Source of the DNA: Diorhabda sublineata
Taxonomy: Eukaryota; Arthropoda; Insecta; Coleoptera; Chrysomelidae
Assembly: GCF_026230105.1 (NCBI RefSeq)
Contig: NC_079475.1
Location: forward strand, 14,214,125 to 14,278,124
Direction of reading: 5' to 3'
DNA: 64,000 nucleotides
Shown: in pieces, positions 45,905 through 57,935 of the stretch
Layout of the letters: each line of letters starts with the position of its first letter
Numbering within the stretch: the stretch's first letter is position 1
The notes under the pieces: model-generated
Told to the model about the DNA's origin: nothing
Databases searched by the model: none
Seen by the model: the letters and a program-made list of their open reading frames with translations, nothing else
Position numbers and translations under genes: made by a program

Positions 45905-45965
45905 TGTATACTATTTACTTTAAATAAATGACAAAAAATTGTATCTGATATATTACTATTGGAAG
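45905..45965. repeat. Direct repeat of 44755-44815
   Basis: TATACTATTTACTTTAAATA followed by ATGACAAAAAATTGTATCTG closely matches the earlier copy. The two copies flank the tentative HTH fragment in direct orientation. Each is preceded by an RCYCTGTATAC-like sequence. Confidence 0.6.
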
Positions 45966-46320
45966 TTGTATATTCATATTCAATTATAAAATACAAAAGC
46001 TTCATCGGTACAACAAAGAGCGTAACCTTACAAGTCTAATCCCTTAGGCATACACCAAAATTTATTGGTCAAAGATCGTTTTATAAGTTAACTAAACAAG
46101 ATTTTACAATCCTCATAAAAGAACTATGGATGTTACCTAGGGCGATTGTATAAAGGAAAGATGAAACGAGAAAACACATACAAAGCGATGGTTCAAATAA
46201 AAAATAAATAACCCTGCCACACAACGTAGAAAAGCAATTGTTTTTGATATAAATTACATTTACTTTAGCTCGAAATGTTCTCTACTAATTTTATTAGAAA
46301 TACAAGTTTTATGCAAATAC
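45966..46320. other. No recognised feature
   Basis: AT-rich spacer before the mariner end. Confidence 0.4.
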
Positions 46321-46871
46321 GAGGGTTGTTACTTAAGTTGCGAGATACAGCATACAACATAATGTGAATATGTCAAATCTGACATTACTTTCATAAAGTT
46401 TGACATTTTTAATGGTAAACGTATTCAGTACGTGTTGTCATACGAGTGCTATTTGAGTTTTTTTAGATACTTAAACATTTATCAGTGCAAAAAAAAGTAT
46501 TGAATTCAAATTTTCTATGATTTTAGACGTGGATCAAATGAACAACAGCCATATCAAACCACCGTGATTCGCTAATTGTCCGAATTCAATCATGATCATA
46601 CTTAGCTACAGAATAAATTTCGTGAAGGTCGTCCAAAATCGTCTGTTATGCCAGAAAACATCGATGCTGTACGTAAACTGAGATTGCAAGATCGAGTCTT
46701 TCAAGACGAGCCAAATCCAACAAATCCAAGTTCTTCGCACCGAGCAAATGTTCGGAAGAACTGGATATGTCGCCTCCGTTTAGAATGAACATTGATTTAA
46801 TGGGTCATTACAATCATAAATATTTGTTTGTATCTGTCTATCTTAAAACTCAAGTAGCAACCCTCTTCAAA
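46320..46871 (+). mobile_element. Mariner MITE-like deletion derivative with both terminal repeats
   Basis: The left end CGAGGGTTGTTACTTAAGTT (46320) matches the reverse complement of the right end AAAACTCAAGTAGCAACCCTC (about 46851-46871). TA precedes the left end. The interior keeps FREGRPKSSVMPENIDAVRK (about 46618-46677) and FQDEPNPT (46708-46731), then passes to 3' noncoding sequence. All catalytic aspartate blocks are missing. It belongs to the same family as 9190-9866. Length is about 550 bp. Confidence 0.85.
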
Positions 46872-48710
46872 CAATCGAACCAGAATATCAAAGTTAATAG
46901 TTTGCCGGAATTTCATAATACAATGATGCATTGAGATATGAACTTATAGTCAGGGGAGAATTAGTGTAACTAAAATTAAATTGTTTATAAATAATATTCC
47001 ATTGATTTGTGGTTTCAGTCATAGCACAAAATATGTTTACTTAGGTCGGAGATATTTTATTTTTCTGAAGTCAAAACTGATAAAACCCGTTATCTATTCC
47101 ATAATTAACTTATTTAAGCAAATGCACAAATTATTGAACTATGAGGGTGAATTGAACAACACTGTTTAATTCTGGGCAGGACCGTATCCAGTATTGAGGA
47201 ATAGAAGTTTTACAATAATTTTAAAAAATTCAAATTGTTTATTTGGATTTTATAAACAGACTTTATGGATGTTTAAATCTTTGAGATCAAAAAATATGTT
47301 AATTTTAATTTTTCCATTTCATATAAAAATCACTCTTATGGAAATAAATATTCTTATGGAAATATTTTCGAATGAATTTATCAAAAATTCCGTGTAGAAA
47401 TGTTCAAAGAGACAATATTCTTATATTCAAAAATACTTTATATCTTCACTAAATAATATTTTTTTGTTTATAAGCTTTACTTATATTGTTGTTTATCGTA
47501 TACAGCAAATTATAGTCTTGAGTATTTTGAACCTCTTATTCACAACATGATTATAGAATTATATAATATATCTGCACAGAGTTATTTTTGTTATGAAAAA
47601 TTGGAAGAATATTTAAAAAATTAAAATAACATTATATACTAGGAAAATATTTCAAAAAGCATTGAGTGAAATGATTTTTAAAACAACACACTTTATTCAA
47701 AACGCATTCAAGATAAAATTCTAGGCTTAAATATTGATACGATTAGTCTTTACTTTGAATTAGATACTGATAAAGATAATAGGTATACATATGTTGAGAA
47801 AGTTGGTCAGATAAGGACTGCTACCTTCTAATAAAATCAACTATTTGTTAGTTAATATTACTTGAAGGAATAAAAATGAAAATTCCATCATTATCAATAT
47901 GGAGTTACGTCCAAGTTGAGGAATCACTCCTACTAAGCAGTCTCGGCCAAACAAATTTAGTTCAATGAGGATTTAAATTAGTTTCAAATAGTATTGAATA
48001 AATTATGTTTATTCATCAAAAATGTTATTAACAAAATATTAATCTACACTATGAATCACATACCAAGCTTTTTATTAATATAATCCACCTAATTTTTCTG
48101 TAAACGTCAAAAAACCCCTTTTACTATGAAATGATCTAAACGATCCAAGCGACGCTCATCTTTGCCTGAACGAGCTGGGCATGGTCCGAGACCAGATGAT
48201 TTTATTCCATAATGCAGCAAAATGTACAGAACACATTCCTCCTGGAATTGCAGAAGATTTATGTTTGACACTAACCGCCTATGCAATAACCATTCTTGGA
48301 TCATTAAAGCAATAGTGGTCCAGGAACAATAAGAACCACTACCATTTTTTGGATCTTATTTCAATCCTATATGTGGATAGTGATGGATCGCAAAAATCGA
48401 TGCCTCCCATATGAGCATTATACTCAAAAATGAATGATTATGAATGATTCGTTCCACAATAATCGTTAAGACATTTTAAAAATCTAGTTAAGTCAATTGA
48501 AAATAATATTATAAAATGAAAAACATGAGTAATGGAATAATCTTTCAAACAAAAATCAAGTTGGCGCGATATTGTTAAATATTTCTCCCCGACTGTAGAA
48601 TTTTTACTAGAGTTGATCACAGCTTACCAGAAACAGGTTTATCTACATAAATGATGTAAAATAGTTTCCGTTATTTTCCGTAAAATGATATTTTAGGAAG
48701 TTTCCTACCA
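46872..48710. other. No recognised feature
   Basis: AT-rich sequence. A GC-richer patch at 48100-48310 has open frames on both strands (minus frame 65 codons) but no recognisable family. Confidence 0.4.
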
Positions 48711-48716
48711 AAAAAG

Positions 48717-49464
48717 ATGGCGAAGGGCAACAACAAACTATACGAACACCAGCTTTAGAGAAAAATTTCACTACAAGTTAACGTATCAACGACAACGATT
48801 CTACAAGAGCAACTTCTTCACCCCTTTCACATCCAGAAAGAGCACGCCTTGGAAGTGGAGGATTATCCATCAAGACTGGCCTACGTTCATTGGTTTCTAG
48901 ATAAATAACGAGTTGATAATATAATTGTTGGAAAACTACTGTTTACTGATGAAGCTGGTTTCACACGAAACTGATTTATTAATAGCCATAATTTACATTC
49001 ATGAGCAGATGAAAATCTTCACGGTTCAAATCAAACAAAGAATTAAGGTCGATTTTGTGTTAATGTGTGGACAGGAATAGTGAATAAATATTTAGATCCA
49101 TATTTTTTTAATAATAACATGAATGGTCAGCGATACTTGGAGTTTCTCCAAAATGATTTCCCACCCTTTTTAATGTGATATTCCTCTCCCTCCACACTCA
49201 CTAAATGATGTAAAAAATTATGTTAATAACATTTTTCCATTTGTATAGACATCATGTTCCCCTTAATTGAATAAAATTGATTCATTTTTTTTGGTATATG
49301 CAACTCTGGCAAATAGAAAAAATGAAATAATCGATAGAATAAACTTCCATTGTGACGCATTTAGGCAGAATCTTGGAATGCTCTTTCAAGTTCAAAGAAA
49401 TATCCTCTGTGCACTCCAAGGTGCCTATTTCCAACGTTTATCAATTTTTTTTGTTTTTATCTGA
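48717..49464 (+). pseudogene. DDE transposase remnant of the DUF4817-associated insect type
   Basis: The plus strand reads LQEQLLHPFHIQKEHAL then YPSRLAYVHWFLDK (about 48805-48905) and VGKLLFTDEAGFTRN, with the first catalytic Asp in F-T-D-E-A (about 48925-48970). NSHNLHS, DENLHGSNQTKN and GRFCVNVWTGIVNKYL (about 49045-49095) follow, then NNMNGQRYLEFLQNDFPPFL (about 49112-49172). A deletion removes the H-D-G and S-P-D-L blocks, and the C-terminal frame 49267-49464 follows with RINFHCDAFRQNLGMLFQVQ. This order is typical of insect Tc1-superfamily proteins annotated with DUF4817 plus a DDE domain. Stops abolish function. Confidence 0.72.
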
Positions 49465-49499
49465 TTAGTTGTAGGCTAACCAACATAATTTTTCTACAT

Positions 49500-49745
49500 T
49501 TCAATTTTTTCCTTATTTAATTATCATGATATTAGACAGTATACAATTTAAATAGAAATGTTTGATTGTGTTTCAATATGTCCTGTAAGTATTTTCAATG
49601 AATAATTACAATTTTTGATATACCTCCCAAACCATAAATTTTATCAAGTTAAACAAAGAGTACGTTTCTAATGAAAAATTGATTGAATAATCAATCTTTA
49701 GATTGTACAGGTTGTCCCTGTAAATGTTACGGATTCTCAACCATT
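49500..49745 (+). repeat. Dispersed repeat, copy A (3' flank of DDE remnant)
   Basis: Shares ATTTTCAATGAATAATTA, CATAAATTTTATC, GTTAAACAAAGAGTA, GATTG-AATCAAT and TGTACAGGTTGTCC...GTTACGGATT with 59160-59405 in the same order and orientation. Probably the 3' noncoding end of the transposon family whose coding remnant lies just upstream. Confidence 0.7.
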
Positions 49746-51050
49746 GGGTATGAGCCGCTCCTGGCATTCAGATAGTAGTGTAAAATTATTTATTCCATCA
49801 AACACACCAGATAGACATACGTAATTATCCATTAAAAATTCATAATGATCGAATGTATAATTTAGAAAATATACTTAAATATGAGTTCTGACTTGACAAC
49901 TTTAAACGCCTATAACTCAGAAATACCCAGAACAGGCTGTATAGTTATTAAAAGGGAGAAAATACGCAAAATTTCAATTTTTTTTTTATTTAAAATAATT
50001 CAGTTTTATTTCGCTAAGTAAAAAAAAAATTTCAGAAGCATGTCATTGACAACAAAAATTTCATTAGCCACAACTATGCACAAATTATTATATTCCGTAG
50101 TCATGTTTCATTGTTTTTTTCCTCAAATACTTATTTAGTTTTATTCGGAGTTTACGTTAAGAGAGTTGCGGCAAATGAATAAATCCATACCCACTCTACA
50201 TTAAACCGTTTCTGCATAAAGGGAACAAATAAATTTCGGTACCAACAACACAAATCCATCAGATTCAATCCGCTGCAGATGTTCGCATACTCGGCTACAT
50301 AAAAGACTGGTTGATCTCGTGCAATATTAATAACGATGGTTGATCAAGTAACTCAACCAGCAAATGTGATGATTAAACTAATGCGTTCAATGAGATCAGA
50401 AAGATCGATGTGTGTCGTTGATTGTTGGATGCATACAGTGTGAATATAAACTATAGGGAATAAAATCACGATATCAATCGCATATTTTTTTTAATGAAAA
50501 CATTCCTTTTAGCGTAAATATAATTCGTTACATTTAATCAAGATATGTTATAGAGATAAATGTGATTGGTTGATACCCTTAAGAAACAATCAGGATATTC
50601 GCTGAAATTGTAGTTCACTTAAGCTACAAGAGATACATGAACAGATACTGCGAGATAAGATCAGTTAGTAGAACAATGGAACAGGTACTCGGCAGGGTAG
50701 CATAAAAAATATAATTTACTTGTAAAGTAAAAGATACCACTTTAAAAAGCTTACGAGTCGTGATAGAGTCCTGCTTTGTTTTGCTTTCGTTTAGATACTT
50801 GGAATTTTTTTGTTGTTATATAAACAGCGCCATTGTAAAAATAATGGTATTGATAAAATTATAATGGAAAACGCATCACGAACTGTTGGAGGAATTCTAT
50901 ACAGGTGTGAAATATCTACAGAGTGAGTCAATCAATATAATTTATTTCGATATTTGACAGGAAAATTGGGAGACATATGGATACCACATTAGATAAACAA
51001 AAAATATAATCAAATAATATAATTAAATAACTGAAAATACCGTATGTTAA
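49746..51050. other. No recognised feature
   Basis: AT-rich spacer. Confidence 0.4.
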
Positions 51051-51054
51051 TATC

Positions 51055-51720
51055 TTCTTCTTCTTTCTTCCGTAATAGATCTAGCGCCGGTTCCTTCTTC
51101 GGTATCTTTCCACATCCTGGCTCTAGATTCTCACTTCACTTCTTTCGTGTTCCAATTAAAGATTTATCTCTTTATCCACTTATTTATATTTATATGTTGA
51201 TTCAATTATTTTTTTCTCTGTGATACCCATTCATTAATGTTATCTACGTCACCTAGTCGTTAGTGCTACTTTCTTGGTCTAATAGTGTTTCAATGACAAT
51301 TTTTTATTACTGTGGTCTCCATGAGTTGTTTCGGTTTTGATTTTTCTAGTCTTATTTCTGATGTATAGGTCTGATTGTCGCTTTATAAATTATTTTCTTT
51401 GTTTTTTTTGTTAGGTATTTGTTCTACCACAAAACGTTCTGAAGACATCCTGCGATCTTATTCGCTCTAGATACTTGTCCTCTTACCTTGTTTTCTACGT
51501 CTCCATAACTGGTTATGTCAATTCCATGTGTAAACATTTTTCTTGGATGGCCAGAATAAATTCAAAAATGCTTACACATGGTACTTGTATTTCATTCTCT
51601 GTAATATTATTTGTCCATCTAATTCTAATTTTCATCTAATGGGCAATTTTGATACCCATGCAGTCAGTCAGATACTGTTCTCCTGTGATATTGAAGAAAT
51701 TTGATAATTTTTATCATTAT
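51055..51720 (-). mobile_element. Non-LTR retrotransposon (LINE), 3' part of ORF2
   Basis: The minus strand reads GIDITSYGDVENKVRGQVSR then ANKIAGCLQNVLW-stop-NKYL and TKKTKKIIYKATIRPI (about 51515-51375). This is the post-RT region, with the Y-G-D/E-V-x-x-R-I-x-K-A-x-x-x-x-G-x-L pattern followed by K-x-x-I-Y-K-x-x-I-R-P. Lower coordinates (about 51300-51220) give VDNINEWV-like sequence. The 3' end near 51055 carries TTCTTCTTC-rich sequence as in the other two LINEs. No RT catalytic box remains, so the element is heavily 5'-truncated. Confidence 0.72.
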
Positions 51721-52355
51721 CAAGTATCATCTAGGAAGGAAACTTTTTTTTATCGAACACAGTATATCATGAAATTAAAACATGATGTTATAACTCATTT
51801 TCAGTTACCTTTCTGAATACAAATTATAATTACTGATATGCCGTCTTGCTCTGTGATTTCTCTTTTACGTATTCCATCCATTTTCAACAAAACCAACCAT
51901 AGAATGCTCAGTGAAGCTTCTATAAGACCCACTCCGCTAACAACATGCAAATACTACAATTTCTGTATGAAACGACATTTTACGAGAGTGCTCCATGGTG
52001 TAGTAGCTTCCGGAGAAAATATAGATACCTACTTATAACGTAGTAGAACATGCTAATACTTTTAGTATTAGTAAGTACTTCGATTTTATTCATACCACAG
52101 AGTATAAATAAAATATAAATAAAAATACGAAATATTTAAATCATTTGTTCAGTCGAATTAGTTATTATAAATGGATGAACTGATGAACAAAGCTGAAAGA
52201 ATGATGCCATCAAATACAAAACCAAGTCTCGCAACTCGGTTCTTCTACCGTAAACAGTTGTAGGATTCATATAATACCAAATCGGTTGATTAACTCATTC
52301 TCTTCTTAAGGGACTTCTATCTTGAGTTACTACATAATTCGCTAATCTAACAACA
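51721..52355. other. No recognised feature
   Basis: AT-rich spacer. Confidence 0.4.
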
Positions 52356-52358
52356 TCT

Positions 52359-52924
52359 TCGTCTGGCTATTATAACGAGACTGGTTACGAAAATTGATTG
52401 ATCGAAGTAGTCTTCTTTGGCAAGTGACTCAAATCGGGTCCCTTTCAAAGCAAATCTTTTTCTAACCTTTCAAGGAAATCTGAGCAGACCCGTTGACGCA
52501 AGAGCTTTTGGTAAGGAGTCAGATTTTTCACCACCAACTATGCACAGACTTTTGTCATGTGTAATTCCTCGTGTAAAATTGTTCTAACCGTTTCTTTATA
52601 GGCGTTTACAGCATCGGCAATCATTCGGATGTTCATTCAATGATATGCACGCACAATTTGGTTAGTTTTGTTAACTGTTTCTGGAGTTGAAACAGTCACA
52701 GGGCAACCTGAGCATTGGTAATCTTCAGTGCTCTCTCAGCACTCACTAAAGCGCTTACACCACTCAAAAACACGCGCACGAGAAAGAGCATAGAGATTTA
52801 TAGCCGCCAGTTGAAGTTTTTTCAATTTAACTAGAAATTTGAGACGCACTACTCGTTTTTTACCCCACCTGTCTAAAGCGCCCTCTAGGCGCGCAGGCTC
52901 GTTTTTTCATAGCCAGACCTCGTA
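52359..52924 (-). mobile_element. Mariner deletion derivative with both terminal repeats
   Basis: The plus-strand left end TCGTCTGGCTATTATAACGAGA (52359) matches the reverse complement of the right end GGCTCGTTTTTTCATAGCCAGA (52896-52917, continuing CCTCGTA). The minus strand encodes an N-terminal domain: LYALSRARVFEWCKRFSE (about 52780-52730), VTVSTPETVNKTNQIVRA (about 52700-52645), NIRMIADAVN, a second HTH ending near V-C-A, and SDFLERLE (about 52490-52460). The sequence then jumps directly to FALKGTRFES (about 52455-52425). The whole catalytic region is lost. Size is about 566 bp. Same family style as the 39.4 kb fragment. Confidence 0.87.
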
Positions 52925-55315
52925 TACATCAAACAATAATTGTATTCAAAATTTGAATCTTCTATGCCTATGTACCTTAGAGTTTTGAGGATAGGTCAGA
53001 CAGTGAGTGACAAAATTAAAAACTTTTACTAGTTATAATTCTTAAACTATTAGTTCAAATTGAATAAAATTTGAAATATACTGTGTTTATACAATGCTTG
53101 CTTGGTTATTGGAAATACAGGCTTCTACTTTATTCCACAACAAAATTATAGGGAGACGAAAATGGTCTGAACTGCTTTGAAAAAAGGATGGTACGGCCGT
53201 GCCGCTTTTTTTGCTCTCCTTGGCGGGGGCACTGCCAGTTCTCATATTAAGAACTATGAAGAGTTATTTTGTAAAATGGAAATATCAATTAAGATAAATA
53301 TATTTTTAAGCAGTCGATGTATGAACAAGAAATAGGTAAAAAAGATAGAAATTCAATATCTGTATCTGTAAAGTTTATTAACACTATTTTAGATGATGAA
53401 ATAAATAAGAGAATTGATAAAACGAAGTAATTTTATTTAATCCAGCGAAATATAAAAATTATATAGGGAGAAAATATCTAAATTATGAAAACGAAAAATC
53501 TAAGTTTGTTTAGACAAAAAGATGTTTTGAAAACGAATATTTTAAAGAAATTAAAGCATTGGGGAAGAGACAAACTATATTTAAAATATGTAATGAGAAA
53601 ACCCAAAAATAAAGCAGATAGAAAAAACAGTAATCATTGGGGATTATACCAAGGATAAAACGAATAAAAAAAGAATTTCGTTACAAACAACGAGTTTGGA
53701 ATCAAATAAAGCATACTGTTAATACAATGAAAAATTTGATTAAAAGAATGAAAGTATTAATATAACTATGTTAACAATATTAACTCTAAACTTATTTTTC
53801 TACTGGGCTCATTTTTATCAGCTATTCTTGAGTATTTCCAAATACTGATTAAATTTTTTTTAATTATTGAATTGCGCGTGTATAGTTTTGATTGAAGCTA
53901 TCAAGAATTATTCCTAATTATCACCGTATTGCCCTTACACGACCCTGGATACCTTTTATTCCGAATCTCTAATTAGTAGTGCAAAGCACCAGTTCTGGTT
54001 TGATACAGAGAATAATTTCTGATTGAGCTGAGCGCTTAGCAATTTTTGCATTGATCCTATGGAGGATAATTCATGGGTTTCACTGCAGATAATAGAGATC
54101 TACTTCGTGTGTTAATTAAAGAAGTCTGCACATATCTGTCTCCTCTATGTATTCTCCCACACTCCTTCATAAGATGCTCTCTTAAACACAATGGACAGGA
54201 GTTTCTTTTCCACCTTTTCAACTAGAACATTGAATATCTTGCACGATGCTTGATGTGCTTTGCCGCATATTATTGTTCAGTAGTTACATCGATGATTAGT
54301 TGATATCTTTCGAGTCTGATGAGATTGTCTCCCAGTACCTTGAAGAGAGATTTGATGTGGTACATGCCGGTTGTTTACAGTCACCTGTTCAGAAAGATGA
54401 AACCATCAGTTACAGAAATTGAAGAGAGCATTTTCTTACTAGTGGAAAGCATTTTCCATCCTCTCGTCTGCTTTTCCAGTTTCCTGGATATCAGAAGGTT
54501 CAGCCAACCAAGCCGCTCAAAAGAGTTTCGTGTCTTAAAATCGATAGAGGTCCTAAAAGTGAATTCGATGATAATGACTATATTATTTTGAAAAATATAG
54601 AGTCCGCTGAAAAATTTAAAAAAAATTTGTACGGACATAGATTTTGAAATGAAGATAAACATTAGAAAGTACACATTTTTAAACCATAATTTAGATATTC
54701 ATCTATGGTTTGTTTAAAAATGTACGCTTATTAAGAAATACGAGAAGCTAATTTACAGAGACAGAAAATATGTTTATTTGCCCAGGTACCCAGACTTTCT
54801 GTTGAGATAATTTATCTTTACATGAAATCTAAACACTTTTGTTGAATGAGCACCAAGTTTATGACCAGAGATGGAAATTTTAACAATACCCGAAAAATTT
54901 TGTTGTTAAATATTGATACAACTTATTTGCTATTAATAAATATAAATACTCTCTAGTTTTCTCACCTTTTCAGTACCTTTCAGATTATCTATATTTATTA
55001 CGTCGGGAAACTTAACAAATAATACACAGGCATTTAATACCATCCTAACTAAACATCTTTTATTTTGTAAATAGATATTTTCGTATTTAGTTACGTCGCA
55101 CAACATTTCTATTTTCACTTACTTCTTGGAAAACCCCCAAAAATCTGTTTTTCCTCAACCTTTTCAAGTTTTATCGAGGAATTACACATTTTCCCATTGT
55201 TTTCCATATCTATTTTCAACCTTCCTATAAAATTTATGATACTCGACGTCTACTTTCGTATTCTTGCATGGAATTGCAACTTTCACGCCTGTTTTCGAAC
55301 AGTAAAAAAGCTAAA
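52925..55315. other. No recognised gene
   Basis: 53190-53235 is a short GC-rich patch (CCTTGGCGGGGGCACTGCC). 53316-53430 is an ATG-started, K/N/I-rich 37-codon frame followed by further lysine-rich short frames to about 53700, composition unlike a typical insect exon and unassigned. 54100-54600 has a 90-codon frame overlapped by a 97-codon antisense frame; neither is recognised. Confidence 0.35.
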
Positions 55316-55318
55316 TAT

Positions 55319-56386
55319 AACATCACTCAGTAAGTCGTGTGAATGACACACAGATGGCGCTGTTAGTGTGAAATTTCATGACATTTTGATTGGTCAGACA
55401 ACAGACAGCCATTTAAGTGAAGCTACTTTTGTTATTTTCAAAGCAATGTGTATTAATTTGTCATTGCTTCTTGATATAACAAAAAATTCCTAGCTTGGTA
55501 ATGGCTTCAAAAGTATTATCCGGAGTCTGCTCCATCGAAAAGGACCAATTCTCATTGGTTTGCTGAATTTAAAAGTGGTCGAGGGTGAACGTTCTGGTCG
55601 ACCAATTGAGGTGGTTACTTGAAAACATCAAAAAAGTCCACAAATTGGTTATATCTAATCGTAAATTGGAATTGCGAGAGATGGCTGACGCCGTAAAGAT
55701 ATCAGATGGCAGTGTGTTTACAATTATGCGCAAACATTTGATAATGAGAAAGCTTTTATAAAATTCGGTGCCGCGTTTAATCACATCCGATCAAAACCAA
55801 CAACGTGTAATAATACAGAGCAGTGTTGGACCATGTTTACACGTAATAAATCAGATTTTTTGCATCAATATGTGTCAATGTAAGAAACATGGATCCATCA
55901 CTTTACTCTGGAATCAAAACCATCATCATCTAAGTGAACTGCAGCCGGAGAACCACGTCCAAAGCGTCCAAAGTCACAACAGTCAGTTGGAAAAGTTATG
56001 GTTTCAGTATTTTGGGATACACATGGAATATTGTTCATCGTCTGTATCAAAAAGGGAAAGATAATCAATAGCGAATACTACATAGAGTTGTTGGATCGTT
56101 TTAACACAAAAATCAAGAAAAAAACGCCTCATTTATAGAAGATAAAACCACTGTTTCGCTAAGACAGTGTACCGATTCACAAGTCGATGGCAACGATGGT
56201 TTAATTCAACGAATTGCTTCTTCATCCACCGTATAGTCCAGATCTGGCCCCCAGTGACTACTGGCTATTCGCTGATCTCAAAAAATGCTCGCCGGTAAGA
56301 AATTGAGCTCAAATGAAGAAACAATTGCTGAAACTAAAGCCTATTTTGAGATTTTAGTTAGTCATACGACTTATTGAGTGATGTTT
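55319..56386 (+). mobile_element. Mariner element, near full length, inactive
   Basis: The terminal repeat AACATCACTCAGTAAGTCGT (55319) matches the reverse complement of the right end ACGACTTATTGAGTGATGTT (about 56367-56386). The transposase occupies about 55500-56380 in shifting frames. The N-terminal part has YYPESAPSK and HWFAEFKSGRG (55512-55590). The HTH reads ELREMADAVKISDGSVFTIM (about 55667-55728), and a Q-Q-R-V and F-x-R-N-K-S-D-F linker follows. The first catalytic block keeps T-W-I-H-H-F-T (about 55887) with the Asp damaged. A G-I-L-F-I-D-Y-like strand lies near 56030-56060. The second block lies near 56150-56190, and PPYSPDLAPSDYWLF (56226-56270) is fully preserved. The tail reads KMLAGKKLSSNEETIAETKA. 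Length is about 1068 bp. Confidence 0.9.
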
Positions 56387-57050
56387 TACATGAAATTCTC
56401 AATCACTCATGTATCCATTATTTTGAATTAAGCTTCAAAAGGAAATCCTTTAAATTTGCCTTTTTATGTACCATACCCTGAGAATATACTGAACCTCTTG
56501 ACTAATCTTTATTGACATTAAGTAATGAAATTATGAAGAAAACTAACTCGATAAAAGGGAAAGAGGGGAAATGTACAATTCAGAGAAGTTCGGTGACTTC
56601 AAGTTGAAAAATTTGGGAAAACCAATATTCATCTGATGTGGCTTAGGCTTGGGATATTATTGACATAAGGAAAAACGGAAAGATAATCAGGTCTCCTCTC
56701 AAAACTGAGGTTTTTTAGTACACATTTAGAAATGCAAAGCTATCACATAAAAAATATGACAATATCCAGGGACAACTTCTTTTTATTCCAGAAGACTTTG
56801 CTATTATAATATAAAACGGAAAAAAATTGATTATATATACTTTTAATGTTCAAAATATACAAAATATTGCTAAATAAATAATTTTATATACATATTACGA
56901 TTATGGTTCATCGTAAATAATAATTCTGAGAAAGGTTTTTCTGGTTTACTTTTCTAATTTTCAGGCCATAAAATTCAATCCAATTTATTTGTGTACTAAA
57001 AAAATAGCAACTATTATTTGCAGTAGGGTCTTCAAATCTTAAAGTTTTAC
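56387..57050. other. No recognised feature
   Basis: AT-rich spacer. Confidence 0.4.
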
Positions 57051-57055
57051 TGTTA

Positions 57056-57935
57056 GTCCAGTCATTTGAGTTAGTTCACCCAGGAAAATCGAGATACCCA
57101 GGTATAGAGTCGTTTAAACTTGTTCATTTAACCCCGCTCAAAACTCACATATAATTCGATGTGAACAACTTTAAAAATCGGTGGTCGAAATTAAAAAAAA
57201 TCGATTGTTTGCAAATAACTCGTTTCCTATAGGTTTTACGCTATTGGTATCTATTATCAATATTGTAGAGTATTAAATTTTGTACAACTTTTGTTTGAAA
57301 AATTTTTTCATACGGTGAATCGTTTCTGAGATAGAGGGCAGAAAGCATGCGGTTAGAATCCAGTTTGAAATCAACTGGTAGTCCCGATCAAAATAATCTT
57401 TTATTTTTATAGTTTATAAATTATTGCTAAATATATAATTATAAATAATTTTCAATTTTCATTGACAATTATATTATATTTAAATATGTTTTTCAGTAAT
57501 GAACTTATCTATGAATTTAAAAATACTTGTAATTTATTTCTGTCATTGAACAATCACTAAGGGAGATACTTTAAATACATTTTAATTGTAGTCTCGTTCA
57601 TGCTAATTACATTTTAAATAGAAAATAATTTAGTACAACATTTCGTTTAAAAATTTGAACTCTGGCCGCCCGCGCTCTGCCCTCTATCTCAGAAACGATT
57701 CACCGCATCTAACAATTTCTGAAAGGAAACGAGTTTTTTGTAAAGAATTTGCAAAAAATCGATTTTTTTACTTTTGACCCCCGATTTTTAAAGTTGCTCA
57801 CATGGAATTATATATGAGTTTAGAGAGGAGTTTTAGGATGTCAAATGAACAAGTCTAAACGACTTTATAGCTTGGTTACTCGATTTTCCAAAATTCTTGC
57901 CTAAATCTACCTAAAATGACTGGCCTATGTAGACT
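57056..57935. repeat. Foldback element, third family
   Basis: Bases 57056-57360 correspond to the reverse complement of about 57670-57935. Shared blocks are CCAGTCATTT, GTCGTTTARACTTGTTCATTT, CTCACATATAATTC/CTCATATATAATTC, CAACTTTAAAAATCGG, AACTCGTTTCCT and GTGAATCGTTTCTGAGATAG. Each arm is about 270-300 bases and the spacer about 300 AT-rich bases without an open frame. Size is about 880 bp. Confidence 0.82.

Noticed and set aside
48107..48304. 65-codon minus-strand frame in a GC-richer patch as a transposase fragment
   Set aside because: No catalytic or HTH motif could be found on either strand.
54319..54674. Overlapping 90- and 97-codon frames on opposite strands
   Set aside because: No motif, no consistent codon pattern and no neighbouring coding evidence. 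Sense and antisense openness is expected at this length in some AT-rich DNA.
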